34,997 bases of DNA from Clostridium sp. Cult2 (GTDB lineage: Bacteria > Bacillota > Clostridia > Tissierellales > Tepidimicrobiaceae), in contig NZ_PPXX01000005.1 of the NCBI RefSeq assembly GCF_021655075.1, positions 1 to 34,997 on the forward strand, written 5' to 3'. Shown here one piece after another: positions 23,947 through 32,550 of this stretch (positions within the stretch are counted from its first letter, which is position 1; each line of letters opens with the position of its first letter). A program made the translations under genes and the position numbers. The notes beneath the pieces are model-generated. The model worked only from the letters and a program-made list of their open reading frames with translations, was not told the origin of the DNA and did no database searches.

Positions 23947-24834
23947 TTAACTGTTAGCAATAACAGATAATTTCCCTTTTTGTATGGTAAATAAAGTTTC
24001 CTTTTCTATATCTTTAACTTCTCCGTCTATATTTAAGTATGTTTTGTCTTCAGTAATAATCCTAACTTTTTTTGCTTTGAATATTTCCACATGTTTCTTA
24101 TATTTAATATGTTTTCCTTTAATAAGAGTTGGTAATAATAATAACAGTTTTAATTTTGACATTTTATTTACAACACATACATGAAAATATCCATCTTCTA
24201 TAATAGCCATAGGTAATATCTTTAATCCGCCACCATAATATTTGCCATTGCCAACTGCTACTAAAAAAATATTTTTCTCAATTATAGTATTATCTATTTC
24301 CAATTTAGTATTAATATCTTTAATGCTAATTAAAGTAATTAGTACTCCAATTACATATGCCATTCTAGATTTCAATCTTTTTTTTATTTTTTCAGTGTTT
24401 TTAACAACTTCCGAATCAAATCCAATGCTTGCAATATTTAAAAATAAATCTTTATTTACTATTCCTACATCTACTTTTTTATTAGTACCACTAATAATAA
24501 CATCTATAGCTTCTTCTAAATTAGAAGGTATATTTAATGTCCTAGCTAAATCATTCCCTGTTCCACTAGGAATAATTCCAAGTGTACCTTTTCCAAACTC
24601 TAGTATACCTAAGGCTACTTCATTTACTGTACCATCTCCACCTACAGCTACAATTTTATTATATCCTTTATTCAAGCCTTTTTTAGATATATTTATTGCA
24701 TCTTTTGGTTTTTCAGTTAAAGCAATATCATAATCTATTCCTAAATTTTTCATAAAGTTATCAATTATTGAAACTGATTGCTTAGCTCTTCCACCACCTG
24801 CAATTGGGTTAATTATAAAAAGTATCTTGTCCAT
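23947..24834 (-). CDS. Diacylglycerol kinase family lipid kinase (YegS/BmrU/DgkB type)
   Basis: Soluble kinase that phosphorylates diacylglycerol or a related lipid using ATP; the DgkB type recycles diacylglycerol from lipoteichoic acid synthesis. Seen: 295 residues. It has INPIAGGGRAK at 9-18, the catalytic-loop signature VGGDGTVNEV (64-73), IIPSGTGNDLART, VDVGIVN, FLNIASIGFDSEVV, and a C-terminal beta domain with YLNIDGEV. All family blocks are present at normal length. The start is ATG 24834 with GGAGG upstream. The DUF4446 gene lies 13 nt upstream on the same strand. Confidence 0.93.
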   Translation of the reverse strand: MDKILFIINPIAGGGRAKQSVSIIDNFMKNLGIDYDIALTEKPKDAINISKKGLNKGYNKIVAVGGDGTVNEVALGILEFGKGTLGIIPSGTGNDLARTLNIPSNLEEAIDVIISGTNKKVDVGIVNKDLFLNIASIGFDSEVVKNTEKIKKRLKSRMAYVIGVLITLISIKDINTKLEIDNTIIEKNIFLVAVGNGKYYGGGLKILPMAIIEDGYFHVCVVNKMSKLKLLLLLPTLIKGKHIKYKKHVEIFKAKKVRIITEDKTYLNIDGEVKDIEKETLFTIQKGKLSVIANS

Positions 24835-24847
24835 ATGTCCTCCTGAT

Positions 24848-25366
24848 TTATACAGATTTTATACTAAATTCTCCTTTAATTGCTCTATCTATAGCTTGTA
24901 TTTCTTCTACTGATAGGGGGTATATAGATTTCCCATTCTTTATTGATTTGGCATAACAAGTAGACTGTTCTCTGCCATATATACTCGTTAAAACAAAACC
25001 ATTTAAAAAATTATCTAAAAATGCAATGGAAAAGCTGAGTTCAGAACCCATGTCTGCAAAGGCATTATATCTAATAAATCCTACCTTTTGTATTGCAAAG
25101 GTTAGTTTTGTATCTAGGTTGTCCACTTTTTTATATAAATCTGAAAAATCATTTCTCAATCCCTCTATTTCATATCCATTCTGTAGTAATAATTCTTCAA
25201 TATTTATTCCATCTGCTCCACGGACTAATTCATTATATTTATGTTTAATTTTAGATATTCTTATTTCGGCTATTAAATATAATGCTAATATAACAAAAAA
25301 AGCTACCGAAATACCTAGTATTACTTCTATATTATATATTTCAATAAATTCTCTAACTTGTTCCAT
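24848..25366 (-). CDS. DUF4446 family membrane protein
   Basis: Seen: 172 residues. One N-terminal membrane helix (about 12-33, IEVILGISVAFFVILALYL), a coiled-coil-like stretch (about 35-90), and a conserved C-terminal domain with VGFIRYNAFADMGSELSFSI, FVLTSIYGREQSTCYAKSI and YPLSVEEIQAI. This is DUF4446, common in Clostridia near parB; the function is unknown. Here it sits between the cysteine-desulfurase-family gene (16 nt or so) and the lipid kinase, same strand, so it belongs to that operon. Confidence 0.85.
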   Translation of the reverse strand: MEQVREFIEIYNIEVILGISVAFFVILALYLIAEIRISKIKHKYNELVRGADGINIEELLLQNGYEIEGLRNDFSDLYKKVDNLDTKLTFAIQKVGFIRYNAFADMGSELSFSIAFLDNFLNGFVLTSIYGREQSTCYAKSIKNGKSIYPLSVEEIQAIDRAIKGEFSIKSV

Positions 25367-25382
25367 ATAATTTACTCCTTTC

Positions 25383-26525
25383 CTATAACTCTTTAGATAT
25401 CTCTTTGATAGCTTTTATTCCTAATTCAATCTCTTCATGGGTATTAAAAAGACCAAAACTGAATCTAACAACTCCTTGTTCGAAAGTCCCTATTGTTTTA
25501 TGAGCAATTGGTGCACAATGAAGCCCTGGCCTCACTTCTATATCATAGTTTTGATCTAATATATAGCTAATTTCAGAAGAATCCTCATCCCCAATATTGA
25601 TTGACACTACAGCACCTTGTTCTTTTATGTTCAATGGACCGTATGCTTTTGCATTTTCAATTTTTGTAACTTCTTCAATAAAGTGTTTAGTTAATTCTTC
25701 TTCATGTTTTCTTATGTTGTCCATACCTTCCTGAAGGATGTATTTTACTCCAGCGCCTAGTCCAATAATACCTGGTCCATTTGGTGTTCCACTTTCATAT
25801 CTATCTGGTGACATATCTGGCTGTTCTAATAGATGAGATACACTGCCTGTCCCGCCTTGATTGATTTCCCTTACTTCTATACCTTCTCTAATATACAATC
25901 CTCCAGTCCCTTGAGGTCCTAAAAGACCTTTATGTCCCGGAAATGCTAACATATCTATATTCATCTTTTCTACGTCAATATGGTAGATCCCTGCTGATTG
26001 GGCAGCATCTACAAGATAGTAAATCCCATTATCTTTAGAAATTTTACCAATTTGTTCAATTGGCATGATAGTACCTGTTAAATTAGAAATATGAGTAGTT
26101 ATTATCAACTTAGTATTCTTTTTAATACTTTTTTCTATATCTTTAGGATTTATCCTTCCTACAGTATCTCCTTTTACAATGGTAAGCTCTATTCCATGGC
26201 TTTCTAAAGCTTTAAGAGGTCTAAGAACAGAATTATGTTCCATAGATGTGGTTATTACATGATCTCCTTTATTTAATATACCTTTAATTCCAATATTTAA
26301 ACTTTCCGTACAATTAAATGTAAATATTAAATTCATAGGATTACTTATATTAAATAATTTTGCTAATAGTTCTCTAGTTTCAAATATTTCTCTTCCAAGT
26401 CTTAAAGCTAATTTATGACCTGATCTTCCAGGGTTAGCTCCGTATTCTCTCATAACCTTCATAATAGAATCATAGACTCCATCTGGTTTTGGAAAAGAAG
26501 TTGCTGCATTATCAAAATATATCAA
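25383..26525 (-). CDS. Cysteine desulfurase-family PLP enzyme
   Basis: Class V aminotransferase-fold enzyme; relatives remove sulfur from cysteine for Fe-S or other thio-cofactors. Seen: 380 residues. It starts MIYFDNAATSFPKP and has GANPGRSGHKLAL, TFNCTESLN, EHNSVLRP, VDAAQSAG, the PLP lysine (Lys199) in FPGHKGLLGPQGTGGLYI, and the mobile-loop cysteine in RPGLHCAPIAHKT. The start chosen is TTG 26525: GGTGGAGGTGG lies just upstream and family members begin MIYFDNAAT. The alternative ATG 26543 would place this ribosome site inside the gene. No scaffold or thiI gene is adjacent, so the sulfur acceptor is open. Confidence 0.9.
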   Translation of the reverse strand: MIYFDNAATSFPKPDGVYDSIMKVMREYGANPGRSGHKLALRLGREIFETRELLAKLFNISNPMNLIFTFNCTESLNIGIKGILNKGDHVITTSMEHNSVLRPLKALESHGIELTIVKGDTVGRINPKDIEKSIKKNTKLIITTHISNLTGTIMPIEQIGKISKDNGIYYLVDAAQSAGIYHIDVEKMNIDMLAFPGHKGLLGPQGTGGLYIREGIEVREINQGGTGSVSHLLEQPDMSPDRYESGTPNGPGIIGLGAGVKYILQEGMDNIRKHEEELTKHFIEEVTKIENAKAYGPLNIKEQGAVVSINIGDEDSSEISYILDQNYDIEVRPGLHCAPIAHKTIGTFEQGVVRFSFGLFNTHEEIELGIKAIKEISKEL

Positions 26526-26596
26526 CGAATCCACCTCCACCATTTTATATCCTAATTATATCATATTCTCCCTTATTATAAATAGTTAATGAAATG

Positions 26597-26625
26597 AAAA
26601 AAAGGAGCTCCTAAGAGCATCCTTT
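26597..26625 (-). terminator. Terminator of the cyclodeaminase/cyclohydrolase gene
   Basis: AAAGGA-T-GCTC pairs with GAGCTCCTTT around a TTAG loop with one bulged T, followed on the minus strand by a run of seven T. It overlaps the stop codon. Confidence 0.85.
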
Positions 26626-27262
26626 ACCCTAATCTCTCGTATACTATTTTTAATAGTTTTTCTTTTAGCTCAATTCCTTCTTTTAATAGATTATCTACTT
26701 TTTCTTCCATTTTATTTTTAAATTCTTCATCTTTTATGCTAAGTAAATTGATTTTTACATTTAGAAGAGCTCCCTCAAGGCCAGTTGCTGCTAAAAGAGC
26801 CCCTACGCCTACGTCTGTAATTGCGTTTACATTACCATAATCTGCAAATACCTTTTGAATCTTTAAAACTTTAAAACATTCTTCAGCACATCTTAATGGT
26901 ACTTCCAAAGCTATTTTATATCCTTCTTGAATTGCTTCAAATCTGTTTTTCTTTTCTTCATCTGTCTCTTTAGGCAACTTAAAGGCTTCCATAACTTTAT
27001 CAAAAGCCTTAGTATCTTCATCAACAATATGATTAAGTTTTTCTATACTTTTCTTTAATTCTTCAAAGTTTTGCCTCATTTCTTCTTTTATCTTTTCATC
27101 TAACTCTTCATACATCTTTCTACCAATTGTTAAATACCCTACCATTGCTGTTAATGCAGAACCTAGACTACCTGCTAAAGCAGCCACACTTCCTCCCCCT
27201 GGAGTTGGTTCTTTAGATGCAACCTTATCAATATAATCTCCTATACTTTCATCCATTAACAT
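26624..27262 (-). CDS. Cyclodeaminase/cyclohydrolase family protein (FTCD_C-like)
   Basis: All-helical family that includes formimidoyltetrahydrofolate cyclodeaminase and methenyl-THF cyclohydrolase; converts formimino- or methenyl-folate in histidine, purine or glycine breakdown. Seen: 212 residues starting MLMDESIGDYIDKVAS. It has the folate-site motif PTPGGGSVAALAGSLGSAL, then long helices and GNVNAITDVGVGALLAATG. This is the single-domain form. Three starts are close (TTG 27265, ATG 27262, ATG 27256); ATG 27262 fits the family and GGGCGGTGG upstream. No other folate gene is adjacent. Confidence 0.88.
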   Translation of the reverse strand: MLMDESIGDYIDKVASKEPTPGGGSVAALAGSLGSALTAMVGYLTIGRKMYEELDEKIKEEMRQNFEELKKSIEKLNHIVDEDTKAFDKVMEAFKLPKETDEEKKNRFEAIQEGYKIALEVPLRCAEECFKVLKIQKVFADYGNVNAITDVGVGALLAATGLEGALLNVKINLLSIKDEEFKNKMEEKVDNLLKEGIELKEKLLKIVYERLG

Positions 27263-27350
27263 CAAACCACCGCCCTTTAGTAATATTATTAGAGATTACT
27301 TCCATTCCACCCAATTATATTATAGATTTATTTTATAATCAAGCTAATAT

Positions 27351-28703
27351 CTACTTTACGCCTTCTAAAAAATTTCTTTCATAATCTCTTAATACAGATA
27401 TTACTTGGGGTGATAATATCAACAAACCAATTACGTTTGGTAAAACCATTAAACCATTAAATAAATCTGCAATTTGCCATACTATATCTACGCTAAGGAC
27501 AGAACCAAGTACAATAAATAATAATACTATTATCCTATAGGGCCATATACCTTTTGCACCAAATAAATACTTTATATTAGACTCTCCAAAATAATACCAT
27601 CCAATTATAGTAGAAAATGCAAAGAAAAATAGACTTATTGCAACAAATATAGTTCCAAAATCTCCAAGGCCTATACTAAAAGCCTTTTGAGTCATTTCAA
27701 TTCCTGTTAATCCTTGTGTATGTGCCCCAGTAGTTATATTAATTAAAGCTGTTATTGTACATATAACCAAAGTATCGAAAATAACACCAAATATAGCTAC
27801 TAAACCTTGTTCTGCAGGATGATCTACTTTTGCTACAGCATGGGCATGAGGTGTAGAACCCATACCAGCTTCATTTGAGAACAATCCTCTTGCAATACCA
27901 TACCTTACAGCTTCCTTAACAGTAATACCTACAGCACCTCCAACAGCAGCTCTAGCTGAAAATGCAGAAGTAATTATTATTTTGAAGGCTGGAATAATTT
28001 GAGTATAGTTAAGGATTATAATCACAAAACTACCAACTATATATAATATAGCCATAAAAGGCACTACTAATTCTGTAAAAGAGGCTATCCTACTCAATCC
28101 ACCTGCAAATATAAGACCTGCAAATATAGCTGCTACCACTCCACCTATCCAACTTGGTACATTAAAAGCCGAAGTTAAAGCTACCGCTATTGAATTGGAT
28201 TGAACCATATTTCCAACAAAACCCAAAGCAATTATAATTGTAATTGCAAAAAATCCAGCTAAAAATTTGCTATTTAATCCTTTCCTTAAATAATAAGCAG
28301 GCCCTCCTGTAACCTCTCCATCTATTTTTGTTACATATTTCTGTGCTAAAACTGCTTCCCCAAATATTGTACCCATTCCTAAAAATGCACTAACCCACAT
28401 CCAAAATATAGCTCCCGGACCACCAGATGCTATTGCAGTTGCTACTCCTGCTAAATTCCCTGTTCCTACTTGTGCTGCTATAGATGTTGCCAATGCTTGA
28501 AAAGATGACATTCCATCTTTATCAGCTTTTTCTCCTCTTTTAAACACATTGCCAAATACACGGGCATTAATATCTTTAAATCTACGAACCTGAATAAATC
28601 TTAATCTAACAGTATAATAAATACCAGTTCCTAATAACAGGAAAATTAATACTTTGTTCCATAGATTTTCATTTAATATTTCAACTAATTCAATTATACT
28701 CAC
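27351..28703 (-). CDS. Sodium:alanine symporter (AGCS family)
   Basis: Imports alanine or glycine with Na+. Seen: 450 residues, about 11 membrane helices. The signature GTGNLAGVATAIASGGPGAI is followed by FWMWVSAFLGMGT, then GGPAYYLRKGL and RGLFSNEAGMGSTPHAHA. The start chosen is GTG 28703 (AGAGG 6-7 nt upstream, giving MSIIELVEILNENLW); the frame is open 15 codons further to an ATG with no ribosome site. The upstream part of that extension (KIQHRKRG) does not look like family sequence. It is monocistronic: the antiporter terminator lies upstream. No riboswitch is visible in its leader. Confidence 0.95.
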   Translation of the reverse strand: MSIIELVEILNENLWNKVLIFLLLGTGIYYTVRLRFIQVRRFKDINARVFGNVFKRGEKADKDGMSSFQALATSIAAQVGTGNLAGVATAIASGGPGAIFWMWVSAFLGMGTIFGEAVLAQKYVTKIDGEVTGGPAYYLRKGLNSKFLAGFFAITIIIALGFVGNMVQSNSIAVALTSAFNVPSWIGGVVAAIFAGLIFAGGLSRIASFTELVVPFMAILYIVGSFVIIILNYTQIIPAFKIIITSAFSARAAVGGAVGITVKEAVRYGIARGLFSNEAGMGSTPHAHAVAKVDHPAEQGLVAIFGVIFDTLVICTITALINITTGAHTQGLTGIEMTQKAFSIGLGDFGTIFVAISLFFFAFSTIIGWYYFGESNIKYLFGAKGIWPYRIIVLLFIVLGSVLSVDIVWQIADLFNGLMVLPNVIGLLILSPQVISVLRDYERNFLEGVK

Positions 28704-28873
28704 ATTACTACCTCTCTTCCTATGTTGTATTTTTAGCAAATATTTCATATAATAACATACCCTTCTAAATTAGCAAAGGTTAAATTTTCTAATTTATTGC
28801 TGTTTTTACTTTATTTTTTATTGTTTTTTTAAATTTCCATATTATTATGTACTCATTCTTGTTTTTAATTCTC

Positions 28874-28901
28874 AAAAAAAAATAGCATTAATATGCTATT
28901 T
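28874..28901 (-). terminator. Terminator of the Na+/Ca2+ antiporter gene
   Basis: AAATAGCAT/ATGCTATTT, 9 bp with a 4-nt loop, followed on the minus strand by a long T run (stem plus tail give nine T). It lies about 24 nt past the stop codon. Confidence 0.85.
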
Positions 28902-28924
28902 GGACTTTTTATACTATTTTTCCC

Positions 28925-29872
28925 TTAAAAAAGAATTAATAAATATAAAATATAGGATGATAACAATATTAGCCCTGTAAATCTACCTATTTTTCCCTGA
29001 AATATTCCTGTTATTACAAAAACAAAAGCTACAAGCATAGCCATAGGTATATCTAAAAATAATGTTTGTCTGGATATTATCAACTCTTGGTCACTAACTA
29101 AAGCTGAAGCTCCAATAATAACAGATACATTAAGTATATTTGCTCCTAATATATTACCCAAGGATATATTCTCCTGATCCTTAAAAATTGCCATTAATGA
29201 TGTGACCAATTCCGGTAAAGATGTACCTATAGCAAGCAAAGTTAAACTAATTACTTGCTTTGGAATCCTTAAAAAATTTGCAATCTTTACCCCGCTAGCT
29301 ACCAATATATGAGCTCCAAAGACAATGAAAAATCCTCCAATTATAAATTTCAACAGGTTAATAATAATATCCTTTTTTTTAATTGAAACCCTTTTTATCC
29401 TTTTGTTTCCCTTATCTGTTTTTTTATGTTCTAAAATATTTATTATAACGAAAAAAACCACTAATCCAATTAATAAATATCCTTCATTATATGTAATTAG
29501 TCCTTCTTTAGACAAAATAAAAAAAATTAATAAATAAGAAATCATCATAATACCCTTTATCCCAAAAAATGAAGATTTGACTTTTATAGGTTTTATTAAA
29601 GAACATAACCCCATAATAAAAGCTATATTACATATGTAGGATCCAATTGCATTTCCAACAGCCATTTCAGAAAACCCTTCATTGCTAGCTACAGTGGATA
29701 CAAAAAACTCAGGTAAAGTTGTAGCAATACTAACAATAGTCGCTCCTATAATAGCTGAGGAAATTCCTGTCCTTTCAGCTACCCATATGGAAGATTCAAC
29801 AAACAAATCTCCTCCTTTTACTATTAATATCAATCCTATAAAAAAAATTAACAAGACCCATATAATATCCAT
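28925..29872 (-). CDS. Sodium/calcium antiporter (CaCA family, YrbG-like)
   Basis: Exchanges Ca2+ for Na+ or H+ across the membrane. Seen: 315 residues, about 10 helices in two inverted repeats. Each repeat carries the alpha motif with its ion-binding Glu: GATIVSIATTLPEFFVS in the first and LLAIGTSLPELVTSL in the second, each followed by a GN-x-x-G segment (GNAIGSYICN; LGNILGANILN). A charged loop (KKTDKGNKRIKRVSIKKK) joins the halves. GGGAGG precedes ATG 29872. It diverges from ytaF; the 160 bp between them hold no further gene. Confidence 0.94.
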   Translation of the reverse strand: MDIIWVLLIFFIGLILIVKGGDLFVESSIWVAERTGISSAIIGATIVSIATTLPEFFVSTVASNEGFSEMAVGNAIGSYICNIAFIMGLCSLIKPIKVKSSFFGIKGIMMISYLLIFFILSKEGLITYNEGYLLIGLVVFFVIINILEHKKTDKGNKRIKRVSIKKKDIIINLLKFIIGGFFIVFGAHILVASGVKIANFLRIPKQVISLTLLAIGTSLPELVTSLMAIFKDQENISLGNILGANILNVSVIIGASALVSDQELIISRQTLFLDIPMAMLVAFVFVITGIFQGKIGRFTGLILLSSYILYLLILF

Positions 29873-30032
29873 AATATCCTCCCAAAATATTCCCCGATTT
29901 TGATTAGCTATTATTATTTATATAGGGACTAACCCATTAATATTCCATATATGGTTTATTATTTACTATGCTTTCACAATAAATATTGAATAAGAATAGG
30001 ATATAGTATTAAACTTCAAAGGAGTGCTAACT

Positions 30033-30650
30033 ATGGAGATCTTACTTGTACTAGCTTTGTCTTTGGATGCTTTTGTTGCTAGTATTGCTTATGGTATGAA
30101 TAAAATTAAAATGCCCTTTGCTTCTATAATAATTATAGATATAGTTTGTGCATCTTTTTTAGCTATATCTATATTTTTAGGAGAATTGATTAAATACTAC
30201 CTTCCTCCTAAAACTACTTCTGTAATCAGTTTTTTAATTTTCATAGCTCTTGGTATTTATTATCTTTTTGAAGGTATAGTAAAGTCTTTTATCAAGAATA
30301 AAACTTTTTCTAAAGAAAGAATTAAAGTCAAACTATTTGACTTTCGGTTAATAATAGATGTCTATATAGATGAAGTTAAAGCGGACTTTGATGATTCAAA
30401 AAAACTGAACCCAAAAGAAGCATTATATCTTGCAACTGCTCTCTCTCTAGACTCTATAGCTATTGGTTTTAGTTCTGGCCTTGGTGGTATTAATATTTTA
30501 CTAATAATACTAATGTCCTTACTATTCCATTTGTTTGCTATTTGTAGTGGTTTGCTAATTGGCGAAAAGCTCGTTGAAAAGTCTAAAATCAATCTATCTT
30601 GGTTAACAGGAATTATATTAATTATCTTGGCCTTCTTAAAATTTAAATAA
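30033..30650 (+). CDS. ytaF: Sporulation membrane protein YtaF (MntP-like fold)
   Basis: YtaF is a sporulation-expressed membrane protein related to the Mn2+ exporter MntP; its transport activity is unproven. Seen: 205 residues, six helices in two halves. Each half carries an MntP-like Asp motif: LALSLDAFVASIAYG near the N-terminus and ATALSLDSIAIGFSSGL in the second half. The halves are joined by a soluble loop (about 85-130). The start is ATG 30033, with AAAGGAG 7 nt upstream; the frame is open 3 codons further. Together with the Mn2+-controlled ATPase it is the second possible Mn2+ handling protein in the window. Confidence 0.88.
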   Translation: MEILLVLALSLDAFVASIAYGMNKIKMPFASIIIIDIVCASFLAISIFLGELIKYYLPPKTTSVISFLIFIALGIYYLFEGIVKSFIKNKTFSKERIKVKLFDFRLIIDVYIDEVKADFDDSKKLNPKEALYLATALSLDSIAIGFSSGLGGINILLIILMSLLFHLFAICSGLLIGEKLVEKSKINLSWLTGIILIILAFLKFK

Positions 30651-30668
30651 CCAACCTAATGGTTGGTT
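30649..30668. terminator. Bidirectional hairpin between ytaF and the PhzF gene
   Basis: AACCAACC and GGTTGGTT around TAAT, overlapping the stop codons of the two convergent genes. The tails are A/T-rich on both sides but have no long T run, so efficiency is uncertain. Confidence 0.6.
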
Positions 30669-31563
30669 ATAAATACATAAATCCTTCCAAAACTATCCTA
30701 GCTTGTCCCCCTACTTTTATGCTGTAGAATCCATTATCTTTACTCACTTCACAATAGATTTTGCTAGGTCTCTTTAGAGATTCTCCTTGAATTGATAATA
30801 TCTCTTTCCCTTTAATATATTTTCCTTTTTTTAAGAAGTAGACTAGACCACCATTTGCAGTACCTGTCGCTGCTTCTTCGTTTATTCCTACTAGAGGAGC
30901 AAAATTTCTTGTATATACTTTATCCGAATCCATATAGGGTAAGTGGAAAGCATGAACCCCTGTTACTTCTACCTTGCTAGATAGATGAATTAATTTATTA
31001 AAATCAACCTTTAAACTATCTAAAGTCTTTTTATCCTTTAAAGGTAACATTATATCTGGAAGACCTGTAGAGATTATTTCAGGACTAACAAACTTTTCTT
31101 CTATGCCTATATCCTTTTTTTCTATGTTAAAACAATCTAATAATAAATCAATATCTTCCACTATACCTAAATCTTTTGGCTTTGATTGTTCCATCATAAC
31201 CTTCCTAATTTCTCCATTTTTATAATGGATTTCAACCCCTAATCTACCTGCTTTAGTTTCTTGATACACCTTTTTTACTCCCTCCTCTAAAGGAGATATT
31301 ATTTCTTTAAATGCTAAAGTGTAAAAAGAACCTATAGTAGCATGCCCACAAAGGTCAACCTCACTAATTGGAGTAAAAAATCTCACCTTATAATTATGTT
31401 CATCCTTGGGAACTATAAATGCAGTCTCTGAAAGGTTCATCTCATTGGCAATATTTTGCATATCATTCTCTGATAATCCTTTTGCGTCCAATACTACACC
31501 AGCAGGATTACCACCAAAAGGTTTAGATGTAAAGGCATCAACTTGGAATATTTTTAATTCCAT
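30667..31563 (-). CDS. PhzF-family isomerase
   Basis: Diaminopimelate-epimerase-fold enzyme; PhzF itself isomerises a phenazine precursor, but most members have unknown small-molecule substrates. Seen: 298 residues. It begins MELKIFQVDAFTSKPFGGNP, with the catalytic Glu46 in NLSETAFI, VDLCGHATIGS, FAPLVGINEEAATGTANGGL and a C-terminal GGQARIVLEG. Both halves of the pseudo-symmetric fold are complete. No phenazine genes are present, so a phenazine role is not supported. It starts 22 nt past parS site 1 downstream of parB and could be co-transcribed with it. GGAG precedes the ATG. Confidence 0.92.
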   Translation of the reverse strand: MELKIFQVDAFTSKPFGGNPAGVVLDAKGLSENDMQNIANEMNLSETAFIVPKDEHNYKVRFFTPISEVDLCGHATIGSFYTLAFKEIISPLEEGVKKVYQETKAGRLGVEIHYKNGEIRKVMMEQSKPKDLGIVEDIDLLLDCFNIEKKDIGIEEKFVSPEIISTGLPDIMLPLKDKKTLDSLKVDFNKLIHLSSKVEVTGVHAFHLPYMDSDKVYTRNFAPLVGINEEAATGTANGGLVYFLKKGKYIKGKEILSIQGESLKRPSKIYCEVSKDNGFYSIKVGGQARIVLEGFMYL

Positions 31564-31584
31564 TGTTATACTCCTTTCCTAAAA

Positions 31585-31600
31585 TGTTTCACGTGAAACA
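31585..31600. promoter_or_regulatory. parS centromere site 1
   Basis: TGTTTCACGTGAAACA, an exact match to the Spo0J/ParB parS consensus, 8 nt after the parB stop codon. ParB loads here and spreads to organise origin segregation. Confidence 0.97.
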
Positions 31601-31607
31601 CCAGCAG

Positions 31608-32471
31608 CTATTTTATCATCAATTCTAAAATCCGTTCCAAATCTTCATCCCCATAGAACTCAATCTGAATTGTACCTCCGTTCTTTTTAGGATTTAGTGA
31701 CACTTTAGTACCTAAAGCTCTCCTAAGTTTCTCCTCTATTTCCTTAGCAAAAAGATCTTTTTTTATTACTTTTCTTTTAGGTTTCTTTTTATTACTATCT
31801 TTTACTATTCTTTCAGTTTCACGGACATTTGTTTTATTGTTTATTATAGATTGAGCAACTTTTGACCGTTCTTCTTTATTTTTAATAGCCAATAAAGCTC
31901 TACCATGACCACTAGTTATTTCCCCATTGGAAATATAGTCTATAATTTCCTTGTCAAGATTTAACAGTCTTATAGAGTTAGCTATATAAGATCTGCTCTT
32001 GCCTATTGCTGAGGCTACTTCTTCTTGCGTCAAATTGTATTCTTCTATTAATCCTTTAAATGCGTAGGCTTCCTCAATTGGATTTAAATCATCTCGTTGA
32101 AGATTTTCAATTAATGCTAATTTCATAGCATGTTTATCATCTACTTTTTTAACAATACAAGGTATTTCATTAAGCTTAGCTGCCTTTGCAGCTCTCCATC
32201 TTCTCTCACCAGCAATTATTTCATAACCATTCCCTTTTTTTCTAACTACAATAGGTTGAATTACCCCATATTGTTTTATAGATTCAGTTAACTCAGCTAA
32301 TAACTCCGCATTAAATTCTTTCCTAGGTTGACCTTCATTCGGTGATATAGAGGATATTTTTAAATTTTGGATATTATTTAAATCCGATTCTACATCTAGT
32401 AAATCCGCTATTTGCTCATTAGGTATTAAAGCAGCTAACCCCTTCCCTAAGCCTCTTTTTTTTGCTACCAT
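31608..32471 (-). CDS. parB: Chromosome-partitioning protein ParB/Spo0J
   Basis: CTP-dependent DNA clamp that loads at parS, recruits SMC and works with ParA in origin segregation. Seen: 287 residues. A basic N-terminus (KKRGLGKGLAALIP) that contacts ParA, the CTPase domain (about 35-125) with QPRKEF and GERRWRAAK, the helix-turn-helix (LTQEEVASAIGKSRSYIAN), and a C-terminal dimer domain ending GTIQIEFYGDEDLERI. Start ATG 32471. It has only a weak GGGA nearby, while a strong AAGGAGGTG lies 59 nt upstream across a hairpin. It follows parA by about 80 nt. Confidence 0.97.
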   Translation of the reverse strand: MVAKKRGLGKGLAALIPNEQIADLLDVESDLNNIQNLKISSISPNEGQPRKEFNAELLAELTESIKQYGVIQPIVVRKKGNGYEIIAGERRWRAAKAAKLNEIPCIVKKVDDKHAMKLALIENLQRDDLNPIEEAYAFKGLIEEYNLTQEEVASAIGKSRSYIANSIRLLNLDKEIIDYISNGEITSGHGRALLAIKNKEERSKVAQSIINNKTNVRETERIVKDSNKKKPKRKVIKKDLFAKEIEEKLRRALGTKVSLNPKKNGGTIQIEFYGDEDLERILELMIK

Positions 32472-32479
32472 CTAATATC

Positions 32480-32534
32480 CCGTCACAGTAAACTATTAAA
32501 ATCTTTTAGTTTTCCAGTAACGGTTTTCACCTCC
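32480..32534 (-). promoter_or_regulatory. Hairpin between ribosome site and start codon of parB
   Basis: On the minus strand the order is AAGGAGGTG (GGAGG core 32534-32530), TGAAAA, then CCGTTACTGGAAAACT (32523-32508), a 13-nt A/T loop, AGTTTACTGTGACGG (32494-32480), GATATTAG, ATG. The two arms pair by seven outer base pairs (one G-U), a mismatch, and a further interrupted stretch. Folding would bring the ribosome site from 59 nt to about 14 unpaired nt from the start. Confidence 0.55.
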
Positions 32535-32550
32535 TTTGTTTATATTGCTT

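Noticed and set aside
28704-28924. Glycine or other riboswitch before the Na+/alanine symporter
   Set aside because: The leader is plain AT-rich sequence without the conserved purine-rich loops or tandem aptamer pattern.
29940-30032. Sigma-F promoter for ytaF (GGATATAGTA)
   Set aside because: The -10-like element has two mismatches and no acceptable -35 lies 14-16 nt upstream.
32485-32530. 15-codon leader peptide before parB, starting with the GTG within AAGGAGGTG
   Set aside because: The start codon would overlap its own ribosome site; kept only as a weak alternative to the hairpin model.
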